NCBI GenBank assembly: GCA_004026145.2
Contig: CP034988.1
Location: 12,289,481 to 12,353,480, forward strand
Direction of reading: 5' to 3'
DNA length: 64,000 nucleotides
Source of the DNA: Takifugu bimaculatus
Lineage: Eukaryota; Chordata; Actinopteri; Tetraodontiformes; Tetraodontidae
Shown here: piece by piece, positions 49,501 to 61,100 of the stretch
How positions within the stretch are numbered: the first letter of the stretch is position 1
Layout: each line of letters begins with the position of its first letter
Notes under the pieces: model-generated
The model's input: only the letters and a program-made list of their open reading frames with translations
What the model was told of the DNA's origin: nothing
Database searches by the model: none
Position numbers and translations under genes: made by a program

Positions 49501-52500
49501 AATCTACCAACAAAGTCTTTCTCTTGACCCCTTTTGTAACGTCCAAGGATGCCATGTCCCATTCATAATGCGTTGTAAATATTTTGAGGTTTTGAGGTGC
49601 ATTATAATAAACAATGAAAACACGAGTGCTTTGGATAAACCTTCCCAGGACCTAAGAGGGTCTTTATATAGCCTCATCACTGCTGCCCTCATCAAAGGCT
49701 TTAAAACAAATGTATTCAAAATGAGGAAAATTACCTATTTCCTGTTTTATTTCAGTGAAGCCTTCTGTGCCAAAGTGCTGGGTGGAGGGGGGCGATGTGG
49801 TAGGTGAGGCTCTGTCTCTGCACTGCAAGGTGGAAAAAGGCTCCCCTCCCTTGAGGTACTCTTGGACAAGGATAAGTGGAGGCCCCTTCCCTGCCACAGC
49901 CACACAGGGTAAGCATGTCCTCTACTGACTTTGTGATGCTACTACATGTTCAACATGTAGAATGTTTGGTCTTGGTGACATAAATCTCTGATACCTGTTA
50001 AATCCTTTGGTAAACTCTCCTTCCCAGCCATGCTGATCAACACTGGCAGTGGGATCACAGCTACCCTCTCCAGAATCTGATCATCAGTCCTAAATTAGAT
50101 TTTGTTATATAGTCCCCTCTATTCATCACTAGAAGATCTATCCTTTATATAGTATGTAGCTATTTTATAGCTTTAAATCTGCCTCCCCTCTCTGCTGTGG
50201 CAGAGCTGGGATCTAGACGAGGTTTCTGACTTGTGAAAAGAAGTTCATCTCCTCTCTGCCTGCGTTTGGGCTGTTTGGTTGTCAGTTTTTAACCCAATTC
50301 TTGTAAATCTCAGTAAATAGCACTTGTCCCAACAGGAAGGTTGTCGGTTTGAATCTCACCTGAGGTTGATTGTCAGTTGGACCAGGTGAAGATATGGGTG
50401 CAACAAACAAACCTGTTAGCTTCTTATTTGCCAAGATAAAGATAACCGAAAATGTAGATTAAAAGGAGAAATCGTTGCTCAGCAGAAACCGTTTGCTCTC
50501 TCCATGAAGGTGCAAAGGTGCGCGTAAAATTCCCAGCATTCCACGTGGTTCCCTGCGCCGTCTTCCACTCTTTGCTCAGATCCATCCGCTCGTCTGTGTG
50601 TGTTTCAGAGGGTGCGACCGGAGAGCTGAGAATCACCAACCACTCCCAGAGCTTCGCGGGCCTCTACGACTGCCGGGCCAGCAACACCGTCGGGGCGGAG
50701 CGCTGCAGGGTCGTCCTGAAAGCTAACAAACGTAAGGAACTTAAACAGGAACATTCCCATCCACGTGGCAGCGCAGGACGCACTCACAAGAGCAGAGAGG
50801 ACCTAGATTTCTTTCTTTAAGTGTTGTGTCTCTGTAGACGTGCCGGAGGGGGGGGGGTGCCGGTCCTCGTCAAAGGCTTCGGCCTGGTAATCATCGCTAG
50901 CTCGACAACACAATCATGTAAACAGCTTTGTGGGATAGGATTTATAGGGGATAGGATTTAACACCCAGATGTGTTTGTTCCCAGATGTGTTTGTTCACGT
51001 CCACCTCTTCCTCTGATTTGTTTCATCCTTTTTAACTCCTGACCTTTTTCTGAACATTCGGATTCCAGTTAATCAGACTTAAATGGTGCCGCTACTCTTC
51101 CCTTCATTCACAAACAATTCTGCTATTCGCCAATCGCTTCAAAAAGCACCTAAATGGAGTCAAAGTCAGATTTGCGACTCCACTGGAGAACAAAACCAAC
51201 AAGAACAGAAGCCGGCACCTCAGAACCACTGGAGCGGTCTGGGCCAGGATGAATCTGGCTGCTCTAAGTGCAGCAGTCACTGATTCACCACGGAATAAAT
51301 CATCCCGCACAACTGGGCTTTCCCAATCTAGGGATCCATAAAATAAGTTTGTCTTGGAGGTCCGTGGAGCAGATCCAAATATTACATCTTGTGGGGTCTA
51401 TTAGTTTGACTTGCAGCGCTCCGGTGCTGCTCCGAGGCAGGTGATCATCCCTTTTTCTCATCTGCCGGCAGCAATCTCAGACAACTCTGGCCTTTAAAGG
51501 GAAGACGGAGCGGTTCTGGGCAGAGGTTGCAGACGCGCTGTTTAAAGCTGCTCACATCCTTTGTTCTTGGTTCTTTGGGTCGTTCCAGCTCCAAACCGAG
51601 CCGGCGTGATCATCGGCACCATCGTGGGTTCTCTGCTCCTTGTCTTCATCCTGCTGGCCTTCCTGGCAGTTCTCACCTGGAAGCTGAGGAGCAGGTATCG
51701 GCCGGAGAAAGAGTTATCCAACGAAATCAGGTAGGAGGCCTCGTCCTTCCTATCTGGAGGGTCTGCGGAAACGTTGTCGTATGAAACGAGTATAAATGTG
51801 CAGATGTTCAGCTATTTTCTAGCTTTTCGGCGCAAAAACAACGACGACAAGCGAGCAGGAGAAAGAGCAACTCCGAGGGTGGATTACAAGCATTCCAACA
51901 ACACAAAACAAGCCCACCAAAGTGGCTTAGATAAAAGTTTGAACTAAATCCCAGACTTGAACTTCAAAGAAAAGAAAATTCAAAGCAGTAAGTACAGGCA
52001 GAACACCTTTCCATTTAAATTTGCACCTCTTTTCCAAAGACTGTGCAGACTTTTTTTAATTCCCGCCTTCATAAGGGGCTTTAGATGTGCAGACGGAGCC
52101 TGCTGGGCTCTTATGAAGCCATCTGTATATGCTGCAATTGCCCAGAGAGAAAAGTATGAAGCTGAAATGCGGGTTCTTGTTCTGATGCTCCTTCCGATTT
52201 AAAAACCCAACAACCTCTGAAGGGCTGGACCGACTCTTGGACACGCGATGAAGCTCAACGTGTCCGATTTTGTTCCGTCGAAACGCGATGTCAATCAAAC
52301 GAGGCTGTTTTTAACGTTCCAGCCCTGAAGCGCAACAGGAGTTTCTCTTCCAATGTTCCGACACCTTTTAGAGTGACCACACCAATATAAGAGAAGTCTA
52401 CGAACTGGTGCAGCTAGACTGGCCAAAGGTCACTGGTTGATCTGGACGCTAGCTATGATTCTTAAAGAGATGCCAGTAAAACAGACAAAAAGAAGAAAAA

Positions 52501-55500
52501 CTGCTTTATGGTGCACTAATTAGGCCGTGTGGCGCTTTGTAGCGCTGTTGGGATGTTAAGTGAGGTTCGCTGTACCCTATTTAGTGCACCCAATGTATCC
52601 CATAATGCAATGTGAAAAGAAGTGTGCATGTTCCCATCATCCTCTGGGGTTGCACACGAGATGCAAGACGTTAATTATTCAGGATTTGGCTGATTATTAA
52701 TGGCACAGTGCACATCTACGAACATCTACACGCCATTTAAAGCTTGCTGGTGTCGTAGCAGGAAGCAGGTTTCCAGTTTATCAGCGAGATTCCCTAAATA
52801 GTCTTGTACAGTACAGTGAGTACAGTACCGGCGAACGAGACCCCAGCGAGCGCTACGCCAGTGCACTTTCAGTCCGGCTGAATCCGTGATTAAGAAGTGA
52901 AGCGGATAAAGGAAAGGTGCGACTGAGTGACAGAGGAGAGGGGACGGACTCTCAAGCAGCCCCACGTTCATGGAGGAGGACAATTCTGTGGAGGTTCTCT
53001 GGTCTGTAGACGCAATAAACCCCAGTGGTGGCAACTTGTGCCACTGGTTGAGCTCACAGTTTGCCATCATGCAACAAAAAAGATATAATTGGCACAATAC
53101 TGTCCAGCCAGTCCCCATTCTTGCTCTCGCAGGCTGAAGCGCTCTTCCTGAATGTATTAGGTTAGCGTTGATGTAAAACAGCCCACATGATGGCTGAAAG
53201 AAGCAGCATCCACGTGGGAGGACCTCGCTGTAGATGCAGGAGCTCTCTGAAGGCAGAGCGGCGCCAACCTCCGCTGCTCTCAGATCCACGAGAGGCTGAA
53301 TTAAGCGGCCTAGCTTAAGTGACGGAGGCGAATGTCAGGAGAGATAGAAGGTTCGAGTGTCGAGTCACTGTTGTTAAAAAGTTGCTAATGTAAACGACCT
53401 CTGAATCAGAAGCAACACGTCAGATATGTGAGGTCAAAACATGAATGACACCAACGATCCTCTCCAAACTTTGGTTCAGAGGCTAATTTAGCGCCGCTGA
53501 ATCTGAAGCGCTAGTTTATGGTGGATTATGCCAAATTCGCCGCAGCGAAACACAAATTCCACACGAGTTTACGCACAAGTGCCATGGTTGGGTTTATAGT
53601 CTGTCTTGCCAGTAACAGTTAATTGCACCAACACTTTCGCTCCGAAACAAAAGGCTGTGATATACGAGCGCGTCGTTGCAGCCTGCAGCCGATTGTTTCC
53701 CCGTCCCAACAGTCGGCGCCACCATCTGCCATGGAAATCAGGGCTTTGACAAAAAGCATCATTACCGGGAACTCTGTCAGACTTGGACTGTGTAATTGTT
53801 CCTATTCAGATTCATCCCTTATTTTGCCCAGAGGACAGTTTTTGTTAACACAACTCAGTGGCGCTGCGGCGATGCTAAACGATGCAAGCTAATTAACCTG
53901 ACCAAATTAGCTTGTAGTTCCCACACCGGGGGTTGTTGAGTTTTACAAACGTTTATAAACCCAGCTCACGATGAGAATCTGATGGTTAGCAGGAATACAG
54001 AGGGGGGCAGTCCCTGCTGTCTTCTCAAAGCACGGTGGGATTATGTTCACACACATTTGTGTTCCAATTGTTTCAAGCACAATTGGAACCCCCCCCCCCC
54101 GGCCATGACCAGCATTCAAGAGCCCCCGCACCATAACTTAAACCTAAAAAAGAAATCAAATTTGTGGTCAATTTAGGCGGTGAAAGGCAGGCAGATCCTG
54201 TAAATGGCAGAGGTTAAAAAGTCTCAGTTCATTTTTCTTGAACGTACCAACAAAACTATTCACAAGTCCCGAAAATTAAAGGTTCTTGTCATAACAAGAT
54301 GCATTTGGAAGCACGCTCCCACTTCTCAAACAGCAACATTCCCAGTCTCGTTGGCTTCCCCGTCATCACAATCTGCCAGATTGAATCAGCTGTGATCCCA
54401 GCTGATTCTGCGGCGGAGCAGGATCGGATCACATCCTTCTTCTGGTGTCGGGACCGGAGCGAGTATAGAAACAGAGAAAAGAAGGTGGAAGAGAGAGGAG
54501 GCGCTGGCGAGGTTACAACACAGATCCGTCCTCCTCACCTGTGGGCGGTGGGGGGGGGGGGAGGCATTAGTGGGTTTCATTAACACACACATCTTTTTAA
54601 TTCTCTCTTTGTGAGGACTGTCAAGGACATAATAAACTACTGAACTCCCTAAAAGAAGCCCGATGTCCCATACAACCCAATTTTAACCTCAGCCTTAAGA
54701 ACAAACACTTCTGAATCTGCGAGGACCACCCAATATGTCCTCACTTTGCTAGTAGAATGCATAGGTGGGTACTCCATATATAGCAAATACAAGAACACTC
54801 ACACGTGTACTTTTATGTTTATGAGAACTTGTCTCAATATAAATCAGCCCTGGCCCATTACACTAACCCGCAACCATCCCTTTAAAGGTGTGTGTCTCCA
54901 CTTCACATAAAAAACCTTGTTCATTAGATCCCTATTTTAAAAGCCCTTATATAGCATGTACTCATCTGCCGTATGTGTGTCCATCCTTCCTTCGCCGGAT
55001 GCAGCAGCATCCACAGTTTGTCAGTGAAATTAGGCCGTGAGATGCTAAACGGACTCATCAATGGCCAATATGAGTTATGATTTCATTACTGGTGCGAATG
55101 ATTTTTAGCCTTGTTCACCGTTTGGTCATGAGTGTGAGAGAAATTAGTTTTGATCCGTTGTAAAGGATTTTGCATTCGTTTGATGACCTTAATGACGGAA
55201 ACAAAGCCAATCGGGAGCCCGTCGCAGCCATACTGATGAGCTCAAATGGAACAAATTCAACGGCAAAACAGCACAACGGAAACCTTCAGACGCAAGGTGC
55301 TTGACCTTGACCCCTGCTCTTGCTCTGGCATCCAACAGGGAGGACGCCCAGCCCCCAGCGAGCCGCCCGGTCAGTCGCCACACGGACAGAAGCTCCGCTC
55401 GGTGCCCTCAGGTTCTGTACTGCGAGGTCAGCCGGAGCGAGCCGGATTCCTTCGGAGGAGGCAGAAACACGGCGTCCATCCACAGCCAGAGACACACGTC

Positions 55501-55531
55501 CGTCAGACACGCGTACGACAGCGACTACTAG
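46496..55531 (+). CDS. CTX-family (CXADR/CLMP/VSIG8-like) Ig membrane protein, 7 exons
   Basis: Seven exons give about 348 residues, the size of CAR-family proteins: signal peptide (exon 1), V-set domain (exons 2-3), C2-set domain (exons 4-5), juxtamembrane and transmembrane segment (exon 6), cytoplasmic tail (exon 7). Landmarks are LDIEW in the V-set, GTYQCKVKK at its second cysteine, YDCRASN in the C2-set, the two extra C2 cysteines typical of the CTX group (PKCW and ERCRVV), and NEIREDA after the membrane as in CLMP, IGSF11 and VSIG8. These proteins act in homophilic or junctional cell adhesion. Exon 3 carries one extra base (about 48675), so the frame breaks in the V-set as given; all other joins are in phase. 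The tail has an ITIM-like VLYCEV. I cannot decide which CTX paralogue it is. Confidence 0.85.
46885..47036 (-). repeat. tRNA-derived SINE, short copy
   Basis: The minus strand begins GGGCGGTGGTAGCTCAGTCT with GGTTCAAGCCCCGG downstream (A- and B-box-like), and the body ends near GACCCCAAATAGGATGGGG. It has the same head as the copy at 29175-29435. Confidence 0.65.
47065..47250 (+). repeat. Second SINE-type repeat with (ATGG)n tail
   Basis: It contains GGCACGCTGGCGCAGTGCCT, GTGTGGAGTTTGCGTGTTCTC and TTTCCTCCCACAGTCCAAAG, wording shared with a very common fish SINE, and ends in ATGGATGGATGG. Confidence 0.6.
47569..47732 (+). CDS. Ig protein exon 2: first half of the V-set domain
   Basis: 164 bp, phase 1 in and 0 out, residues 23-77, donor GTAAGA. 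It encodes GDGVSLGCRYRTSPSDTGE then LDIEWSMINPD, with the first V-set cysteine and the LDIEW signature of CAR/CLMP. The acceptor CTCCGAAG has a weak pyrimidine tract, so the left edge is less sure. Confidence 0.78.
47733..48575 (+). other. Ig protein intron 2
   Basis: 0.84 kb with nothing recognised beyond a pyrimidine-rich CTTT/TCTC stretch at about 48040-48125. Confidence 0.65.
48576..48781 (+). CDS. Ig protein exon 3: second half of the V-set, with 1-bp frameshift
   Basis: Acceptor TTTCATTAG, donor GTAGGA. The left part in phase 0 encodes LLSYTSGTKYIHGSG...GDPSMGDA. The right part, one frame over, encodes SLTISLLSFAHSGTYQCKVK and runs to the donor. The exon is 206 bp, while 205 would join exon 4 in phase. 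The extra base lies at about 48675-48676 (GCCTTCG). Read as given, the frame leaves the domain and meets a TGA at 49805-49807 in exon 4. Confidence 0.8.
48782..49755 (+). other. Ig protein intron 3
   Basis: 0.97 kb with nothing recognised. Confidence 0.65.
49756..49908 (+). CDS. Ig protein exon 4: first half of the C2-set domain
   Basis: 153 bp, acceptor TTATTTCAG, donor GTAAGC, phase 1 on both sides. It encodes VKPSVPKCWVEGGDVVGEAL then SLHCKVEKGSPPLRYSW. The extra cysteine (PKCW) and the canonical first C2 cysteine (LHC) match the CTX pattern. Confidence 0.87.
49909..50608 (+). other. Ig protein intron 4
   Basis: 0.7 kb with nothing recognised. Confidence 0.65.
50609..50731 (+). CDS. Ig protein exon 5: second half of the C2-set domain
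   Basis: 123 bp, acceptor GTTTCAG, donor GTAAGG, phase 1 on both sides. It encodes TGELRITNHSQSFAGLYDCR then ASNTVGAERCRVVLKA, with the second canonical cysteine and the second extra cysteine. Confidence 0.88.
50732..51588 (+). other. Ig protein intron 5
   Basis: 0.86 kb with a run of nine G near 50849-50857 and nothing else recognised. Confidence 0.65.
51589..51730 (+). CDS. Ig protein exon 6: transmembrane segment
   Basis: 142 bp, acceptor CGTTCCAG, donor GTAGGA, phase 1 in and 2 out. It encodes PNRAGVIIGTIVGSLLL then a hydrophobic run through VFILLAFLAVLTW, followed by the basic stop-transfer KLRSRYR and KELSNEIR. Confidence 0.9.
51731..55338 (+). other. Ig protein intron 6
   Basis: 3.6 kb. 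Around 52500-52830 there is fish-repeat-like wording (TGTACCCTATTTAGTGCACC and, inverted, ATTCCCTAAATAGTC) suggesting an old DNA transposon. C- and G-runs occur at about 54091-54100 and 54550-54561. The longest open frame here, on the minus strand at 52726-53289, has no recognisable domain. Confidence 0.55.
55339..55531 (+). CDS. Ig protein exon 7 (last): cytoplasmic tail
   Basis: 193 bp, acceptor TCCAACAG, phase 2 in, stop TAG at 55529-55531. It encodes REDAQPPASRPVSRHTDRSS and ends SVRHAYDSDY. REDA joins the preceding NEI as in CLMP, IGSF11 and VSIG8. The tail is Ser/Arg-rich and holds VLYCEV, which fits the ITIM pattern (I/V/L/S)xYxx(I/V/L). It lacks the C-terminal hydrophobic PDZ ligand of CXADR. 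Confidence 0.85.
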
Positions 55532-55648
55532 GTCTGATGAGCGGCTACGGCTAAAAGGTTAGCATTCAGGTCAAAGTCAGGACTGAATCTGGATATAAAA
55601 TTGCACATTGTATATGCCTATAGTCTGTTACATCCACGAAGGCTTTGA

Positions 55649-55654
55649 AATAAA
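55649..55654 (+). promoter_or_regulatory. Polyadenylation signal AATAAA of the Ig gene
   Basis: Canonical hexamer 118 bp past the stop codon, followed by T-rich sequence. Confidence 0.65.
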
Positions 55655-57478
55655 GCTTTTTTCCTCTGGCACTTGAATCATATAATAAAAAGACAACCAA
55701 TGAAGTGAAACAAAAAAGCTTCATTTCTAAACTTTTAAAAAGGAGATACTGGCTGGGATCTAGCTGGCTGATGCTTTTACCTGAAAGTGCGACGTCTTTG
55801 TAATTTCCGGTAAAGCCTTAGCCTTGGAACACTGAATAACTTCAGAGTAGATAGAAAATTGCACTTTATTTAGTTTCCGATACCCTGAAGACAAAGCTTT
55901 TGAAGATGGAATTGGTCACTCGTGGCTGATGTCAATGTCTTTTTTCACGGCCCCATTATTGATGCCGCCTAGCATGACGCTGACCGCATCGTTAGCGCAG
56001 TTTAGCACAAAACCTGAGAAGGGGCGTCTGCCTAATAAGAGGACAATATATCTCTGGAAAAATAGTCCTAAATTTCAGACAAGACAGTCGACAATCAAAA
56101 TATCTGAATAATATACAACTGCCTCGATAATAAATCACAACTAGTCGTAACACTATCGAGCTGTTCCCTGTACGCTTGTAATCAAACATGTAAAAAAGAA
56201 TCCAGCGTCATGAATGATTCTGACTCGCATTTTAACCAAAAGAGAAATATTTATTTCATGATAGACCTCATTTGGAAATACTCAACCATTCAAAGAAATG
56301 TACACGATTAAGTACACGTTTCAAGGATGTATTGACAGGTGTTGAAATATCAATAGCCACATGCAATGGTTTATTTCTTTTTTTCAATTTTCACTACATA
56401 TACAGCGACTCACAGAGAGCCCCCCCCACCACCACCGTGCTACGCAGCAGCAGGACGTCGGAGCTGCAACGTGCTCAGTGTTTGCATTTTTACTTCTCAA
56501 GGAGACGTTCAAAGGTTCAAGAAAACGGATTAAATCCGGCCCTTTGGAAAGATTTGCTTGATTTTGGTGTATTATTATGAAACATTCAACCGAAAAGAAA
56601 CACGTAGGTGGGTGTGAGAAGCTCTGGGCCGTTGTTACAAGCATTCATTCGGTGTTGTGTGTAATTTCATATTCTATTTATATGAAATATGAGCAAAAGC
56701 GGCACAGCAGGGCCCGAGGCAGAGGCCTTCGACATCCGGGTCAGATGGACCTCCTCCCTGTGCTGTGGATGTTTTGGTATATTTATGGCCCTGCAGACTC
56801 CCTGGAAGTAAAGAGAACACTGATCACCGTAGCCCGACATGAGCGCTGGAGTCATGTCGCCGGTCTGCACAGCACCGAGCCGATTCCACATCAGTCACGA
56901 ATGGACACTCAACAGAGGGGAGGAAAAAGCAAAAGTCACCCGATCGTCCGCTAAAATAAGGCTGGAAAACGATCCAAATCCATGCAGGCATTAAAACATG
57001 GCTGTATTTGGCTTCAAATCATCGCAAAGGGAAAATAACAAAGATCCAGTTCCAAGAAAACCAGGACAACCGGGCAGGCGATGCAGGACGGCGACATTTG
57101 GGCGCGTCAACGGGTCAGGCGGAAGCATCGACGTTAGCCTTTCGAATGATTGCATCCATCAGCGTGTAGCACCGGGAACGCCGTGACCTGTGTAGCGTGA
57201 TCGTTGTTGGCTATCAAACCGCCCCCGACTGCGTCCGTTCATCCGCCCAGCAGCCATTTTTGATAGAGATATTAAATGCTTCACCGTATTGGACTGGGAC
57301 TCAGGAGGTGAGTCATCCTCACTTGGTTACATAACCCCCCCCCCCCCCCACTTCCCCTCCTTCAGTGAAGTCCTCCGGCGTGGACTGACCGTCTTTTTTT
57401 GGGATGGTGATGTTCTTTACTGGCTGTTGCTGAGGTTCAGTAAGCGACCATTCTTCAAAGGCACCATACTGTACATTG

Positions 57479-57481
<3 letters not shown>

Positions 57482-57516
<35 letters not shown>
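57482..57516. repeat. (GT)n microsatellite
   Basis: About 17 uninterrupted GT (TG) units. Confidence 0.95.
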
Positions 57517-57517
<1 letters not shown>

Positions 57518-57681
57518 CTGCACATACATACATGGAGAAGTAAAACAAGTCTGAAAGTCGATTCCCTCCACTGGTGTCAGCCCACAAGGCATCACCATGA
57601 CAACTAAGGCAAAATCTCTCAACATTAAAAAATGATCCATCTGTTTCTGTTGTGTTTTGGGTTTTTTTTTGTTTTTTTTAA

Positions 57682-57687
57682 TTTATT
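57682..57687 (-). promoter_or_regulatory. Candidate polyadenylation signal of vav2
   Basis: TTTATT on the plus strand (AATAAA on the minus), about 460 bp past the vav2 stop. Other candidates exist further left (about 56249 and 56369). Confidence 0.35.
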
Positions 57688-58148
57688 CTCTTTCTGGTGT
57701 GGGTCCTTGGCGCCGCTGAAGCCGAAATCCACCTCCCATAGCAACCACGAGTAATGATAATAATCTCTATTCAATAAATTATCTGTACTGTACAAATATT
57801 TCACTTCACATAGATTGGCGACAAAGAGGAGCCGTCCTCGATGCAAAGTGGTCCACGGTGTCTCTGCTGCGTCCTCGGTTTAATAAAGCCTCTGCCGACG
57901 GACAGACAGACGGACGGACGGACAGCCTTTGTTCCTGTTCCCGCACAGAAATGCAAAAGGATGTTCTCCAAAAAAAAAAAAAAAAATAGAACCACAGAAA
58001 CAGTAGAAACAATTGCTGAAAAATGTGTATCCAGAGAAAAAGTGTTGTTTTTCTTTCTGTGTTGTTGTTATTTTCCAGGAGATCTCCAAGTTCTGGGAGA
58101 ACAGTAGATCGAAGAGGGTTCCTGATCCAAAGGGACAAAGCTCGTCCC

Positions 58149-58196
58149 TTACTGCACGCCTTCTTCGTCCACGTAGGTCGAAGGAAACCATCCGAT
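58149..58196 (-). CDS. vav2: vav2 last exon
   Basis: 48 bp, acceptor CCTCAG at 58197, phase 0. It encodes IGWFPSTYVDEEGVQ and stop TAA, the end of the C-terminal SH3 (GWFPSTYV). It is too short for ordinary ORF calling and was found by looking for the missing SH3 end. Confidence 0.93.
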   Translation of the reverse strand: MGWFPSTYVDEEGVQ

Positions 58197-61100
58197 CTGA
58201 GGACAGGAGATGACCAGAATCATCCGACTGATGAATAAAACACCAAAGAAACAAACGTTCGGCGACTGATGTGTGGCGTCCTGGGCTCTGCCTGACCCTT
58301 AAAAGCGCGCCCTGTGGAGGCTGCCATTGGACACTGAAGTGGGCAGCCCATAATGATGCCCAGGGCTTCGTTCTGGACCTGCGGGCTCGCTCTGAGGAAG
58401 CGGCTCAGGGGGCAGAATAACGAGGGCTGAGCGGCTCTGCTTGGGGAGCTCAAGGTTTTTTGTTTTTGTAAAATAAACCTTTTACTCCAGTTCATCCCAG
58501 GTGCCCCACCTGGTCAGTAGCTGGAACCTTACTGCTCCTGTTGCTGTGGATTTTACTCTTAGCTAACAGCACCTGAGCAGTGGAGGCCCTGCGGCTGGGA
58601 AAGGGGCCAGTTTTAAAAGCTGACACTAAAACCCAAAGTGACATAAGGATGTTTCAGAACTGTCCCCCTAGATTTGACACTCCGCCGCCGTCCTGCCACG
58701 TGGCTAAATGGTTCAATTTGCGGCGTTGGGCTGAGTTACTGGGGCGGCCCGGATTAAATCAGAGGAGCTTTTAAAGCTGACGGCACGGACGAACACGGCG
58801 CCTGTCGGCGGCGGCAACAGTCAGGAGACACTCACCCGTCCGTTGGCTTCTCCTTTCCACCATCCCTGGTCGCCGCCGATCTTGCTGTAGATCCTGACCA
58901 TGTCGCCTTCTCGCAGCGACAGCTCTCTCATGTCCCGCGCCGCAAAGTTGTACCTGGCCACCGCCGTGCTGACCACCCGCGGCGTGAACACTGGGGAAAA
59001 AGGAACAATATGACCTTTCCGCCGCTGCAGGGCTCTCGGCGGTGGCGAAGTGGACGTGTCGTGGGGCAAATGAGAGGCGACAGAAACGGGACAACCTCGT
59101 CATTGCGAAGAGGAAATAAAGGTGAGAAATAAAGCGTTTGCATTCATTAAAGTGGTGACGGAAGGAAAAAAAGAGAGTACCTGACCAAAAAGGAGCGGAG
59201 CTCTGAGAGGAGGAGAAGTTGAGGCCCTGCGGACTGAGGAAGGAGAAGTTGTAGGAGGCGCATGTGGCTGCTGAGGGGAGAAGAGAAAGACGAGTGGACA
59301 AGAGTTGGACAACTGTTAGGAGGAAAGCACATGCAGAGCTGGAGGGCCACTGAGAGACACGAGAGTTGCGTGTGTGTTACGCGTGCGTCTCGCACGCCGG
59401 CGGTGGATTTAACGAGCACTTCGGCGTCACGGTAACAGCCACTGAACAACAACAAAGACCAGCGGTTCTTCGATATGTGTGTGGACGTGCAGAAGGAGCC
59501 CAGGGAGCCGCAGGTGGCCGCGACCAGCAGCAACACACGACTCCGCTCCGTTCCCGTGGAGATCGAACCCGGCCCGCCATACGCCTAATGGTCCGACGGA
59601 GCTGCCAGCTTTGACAGCTAGACCGCAGAGCTCATCGTCAGCTGACAAATTCCTCCACGTTGCCTCTCCGTCTCCGTCCACTCAGCGCCGCGCGCCTCCT
59701 CGCCAGCTCTGCGGCCCTCCGGGCGTCCTGCTCTCTAACAGACTCGCCGGCTGGCGAGGCGCGGAGGCGCGGGGAGTGAGGCAGCCTCATTTATTTTACC
59801 CTTCTTGTTAAACCCACTGCCAAGATAGCAAGGGATTAAATTTATAGGCCAAAACTGCACATTATAAAATCTCTCCAGTCAAATTTGTATTGTCACGATC
59901 ACTCACGGAGGCGAGGAGATATACAGTAGGAGTTGGCGTACAATGTGCCATTAGTCACCGTGCTAATTAGCCAGTCAGCCACTTTTCCCTGCTTCTCCTC
60001 GGCTGGCCGTGTCCTCCAGCCTCTCCTTGGGAATCTGCAGTCTTCCATAGGCAGGAAGTATGTGTATAATGCAGGTTTTGCCTAATGGGTTCTTTTCAAC
60101 TGAATAAATTTCAAGTTCCAATAGCAGCAGCTCCGTCTAAATCAAATGGATGACTTCACATTAAGGACTCATTTTGACAGTAAGGTTTCTAGTCTGAGCC
60201 TGGAGCCCGAGACGGGACCAGATGTCCCTGACGCTGTTTCATTCTGCAGTTTAAATGAAAGGCCCGATTTACTAAAGGTTTGCTGAGCACAATGGCAAAA
60301 ACAACTCTGCATTCTCGACAGCCAAAGCGGGACAAAACGTGGCGGTGGTGCGTCTATATTTGAAGTTTCAAAGGCGAGAGCGATCTGCACGTGTGCAGAT
60401 GAGGAGGAGGTTAAAAGAGAAATTACAGGCTGCACAAAGAGCCACATTCAGCGCTCACATTTGTACCCACAACATCCGCCGAGGGAGGAACGCTTGGAAT
60501 TCTCTTCTTATTCAACATTAATAAAGTTACATTCAAAACTCCGGAATATTTCCTTGTGTACAAACCATAAAAGAAGGGGAGAAAAAAAGTGGACTTTTGT
60601 TTTGATTAGAAGATAGAGAAGAGGCGCGCACGTGTTTGTTACGTGTTCAGGATTTGAAAGGCAAAGATTCATCAGTCCCCGCTGAATCGATCGCCAGCGG
60701 GGGTGTTTACATTAGAGCAGCTCACTGGTCTGGAGCACTCAGGTGTGTGTTAACATTAGCGACGCTCTAATAGAGGCTACCATTAGTCTGGTCCGAACGG
60801 TTACAAGACAACATTCAAACGAGCCACAGTGGAACTGAGATTATTATTCGGTAGTTGAAACCCTTCCAAACTGCTGATGATCTTCCCTGGAGCGGATGTC
60901 CCTGAGGCCAGTCGATGCCGAGGAAGACAAAGAAACCAAGGGAGCGGCATCTCGGAGCGGCAGGCTTCACCGAGCATGTAAAATGTTAATGTCCTTGACA
61001 GCTCAATTAGAGCGTCGAACAGGTCTGGCTTGTCGGGCGGATCGGCAGGCTAAAAGCTTCTTTTTGGTCTTAAAAGCATCTGAAAGCATGATTGAGGTTT

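Larger units (their letters stand above)
55532..58148. other. Convergent interval with the 3' UTRs of the Ig gene and vav2
   Basis: Tail-to-tail spacing of the two genes. An AATAAA for the plus gene lies at 55649. A C-run sits at about 57338-57350, a GT run at 57482-57516 and an AC/T-rich vav2 3' UTR towards the right. No further gene seen. Confidence 0.65.

Noticed and set aside
52726..53289. 187-codon open frame on the minus strand
   Set aside because: Longest single frame in the window, but it has no recognisable domain, lies inside an intron of the Ig gene and overlaps repeat-like wording (CCCTATTTAGTGCACC and its inverse).
59100..59312. Alternative frames around the vav2 cassette exon
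   Set aside because: Shadows; only the frame encoding SYNFSFLSPQG joins its neighbours in phase.
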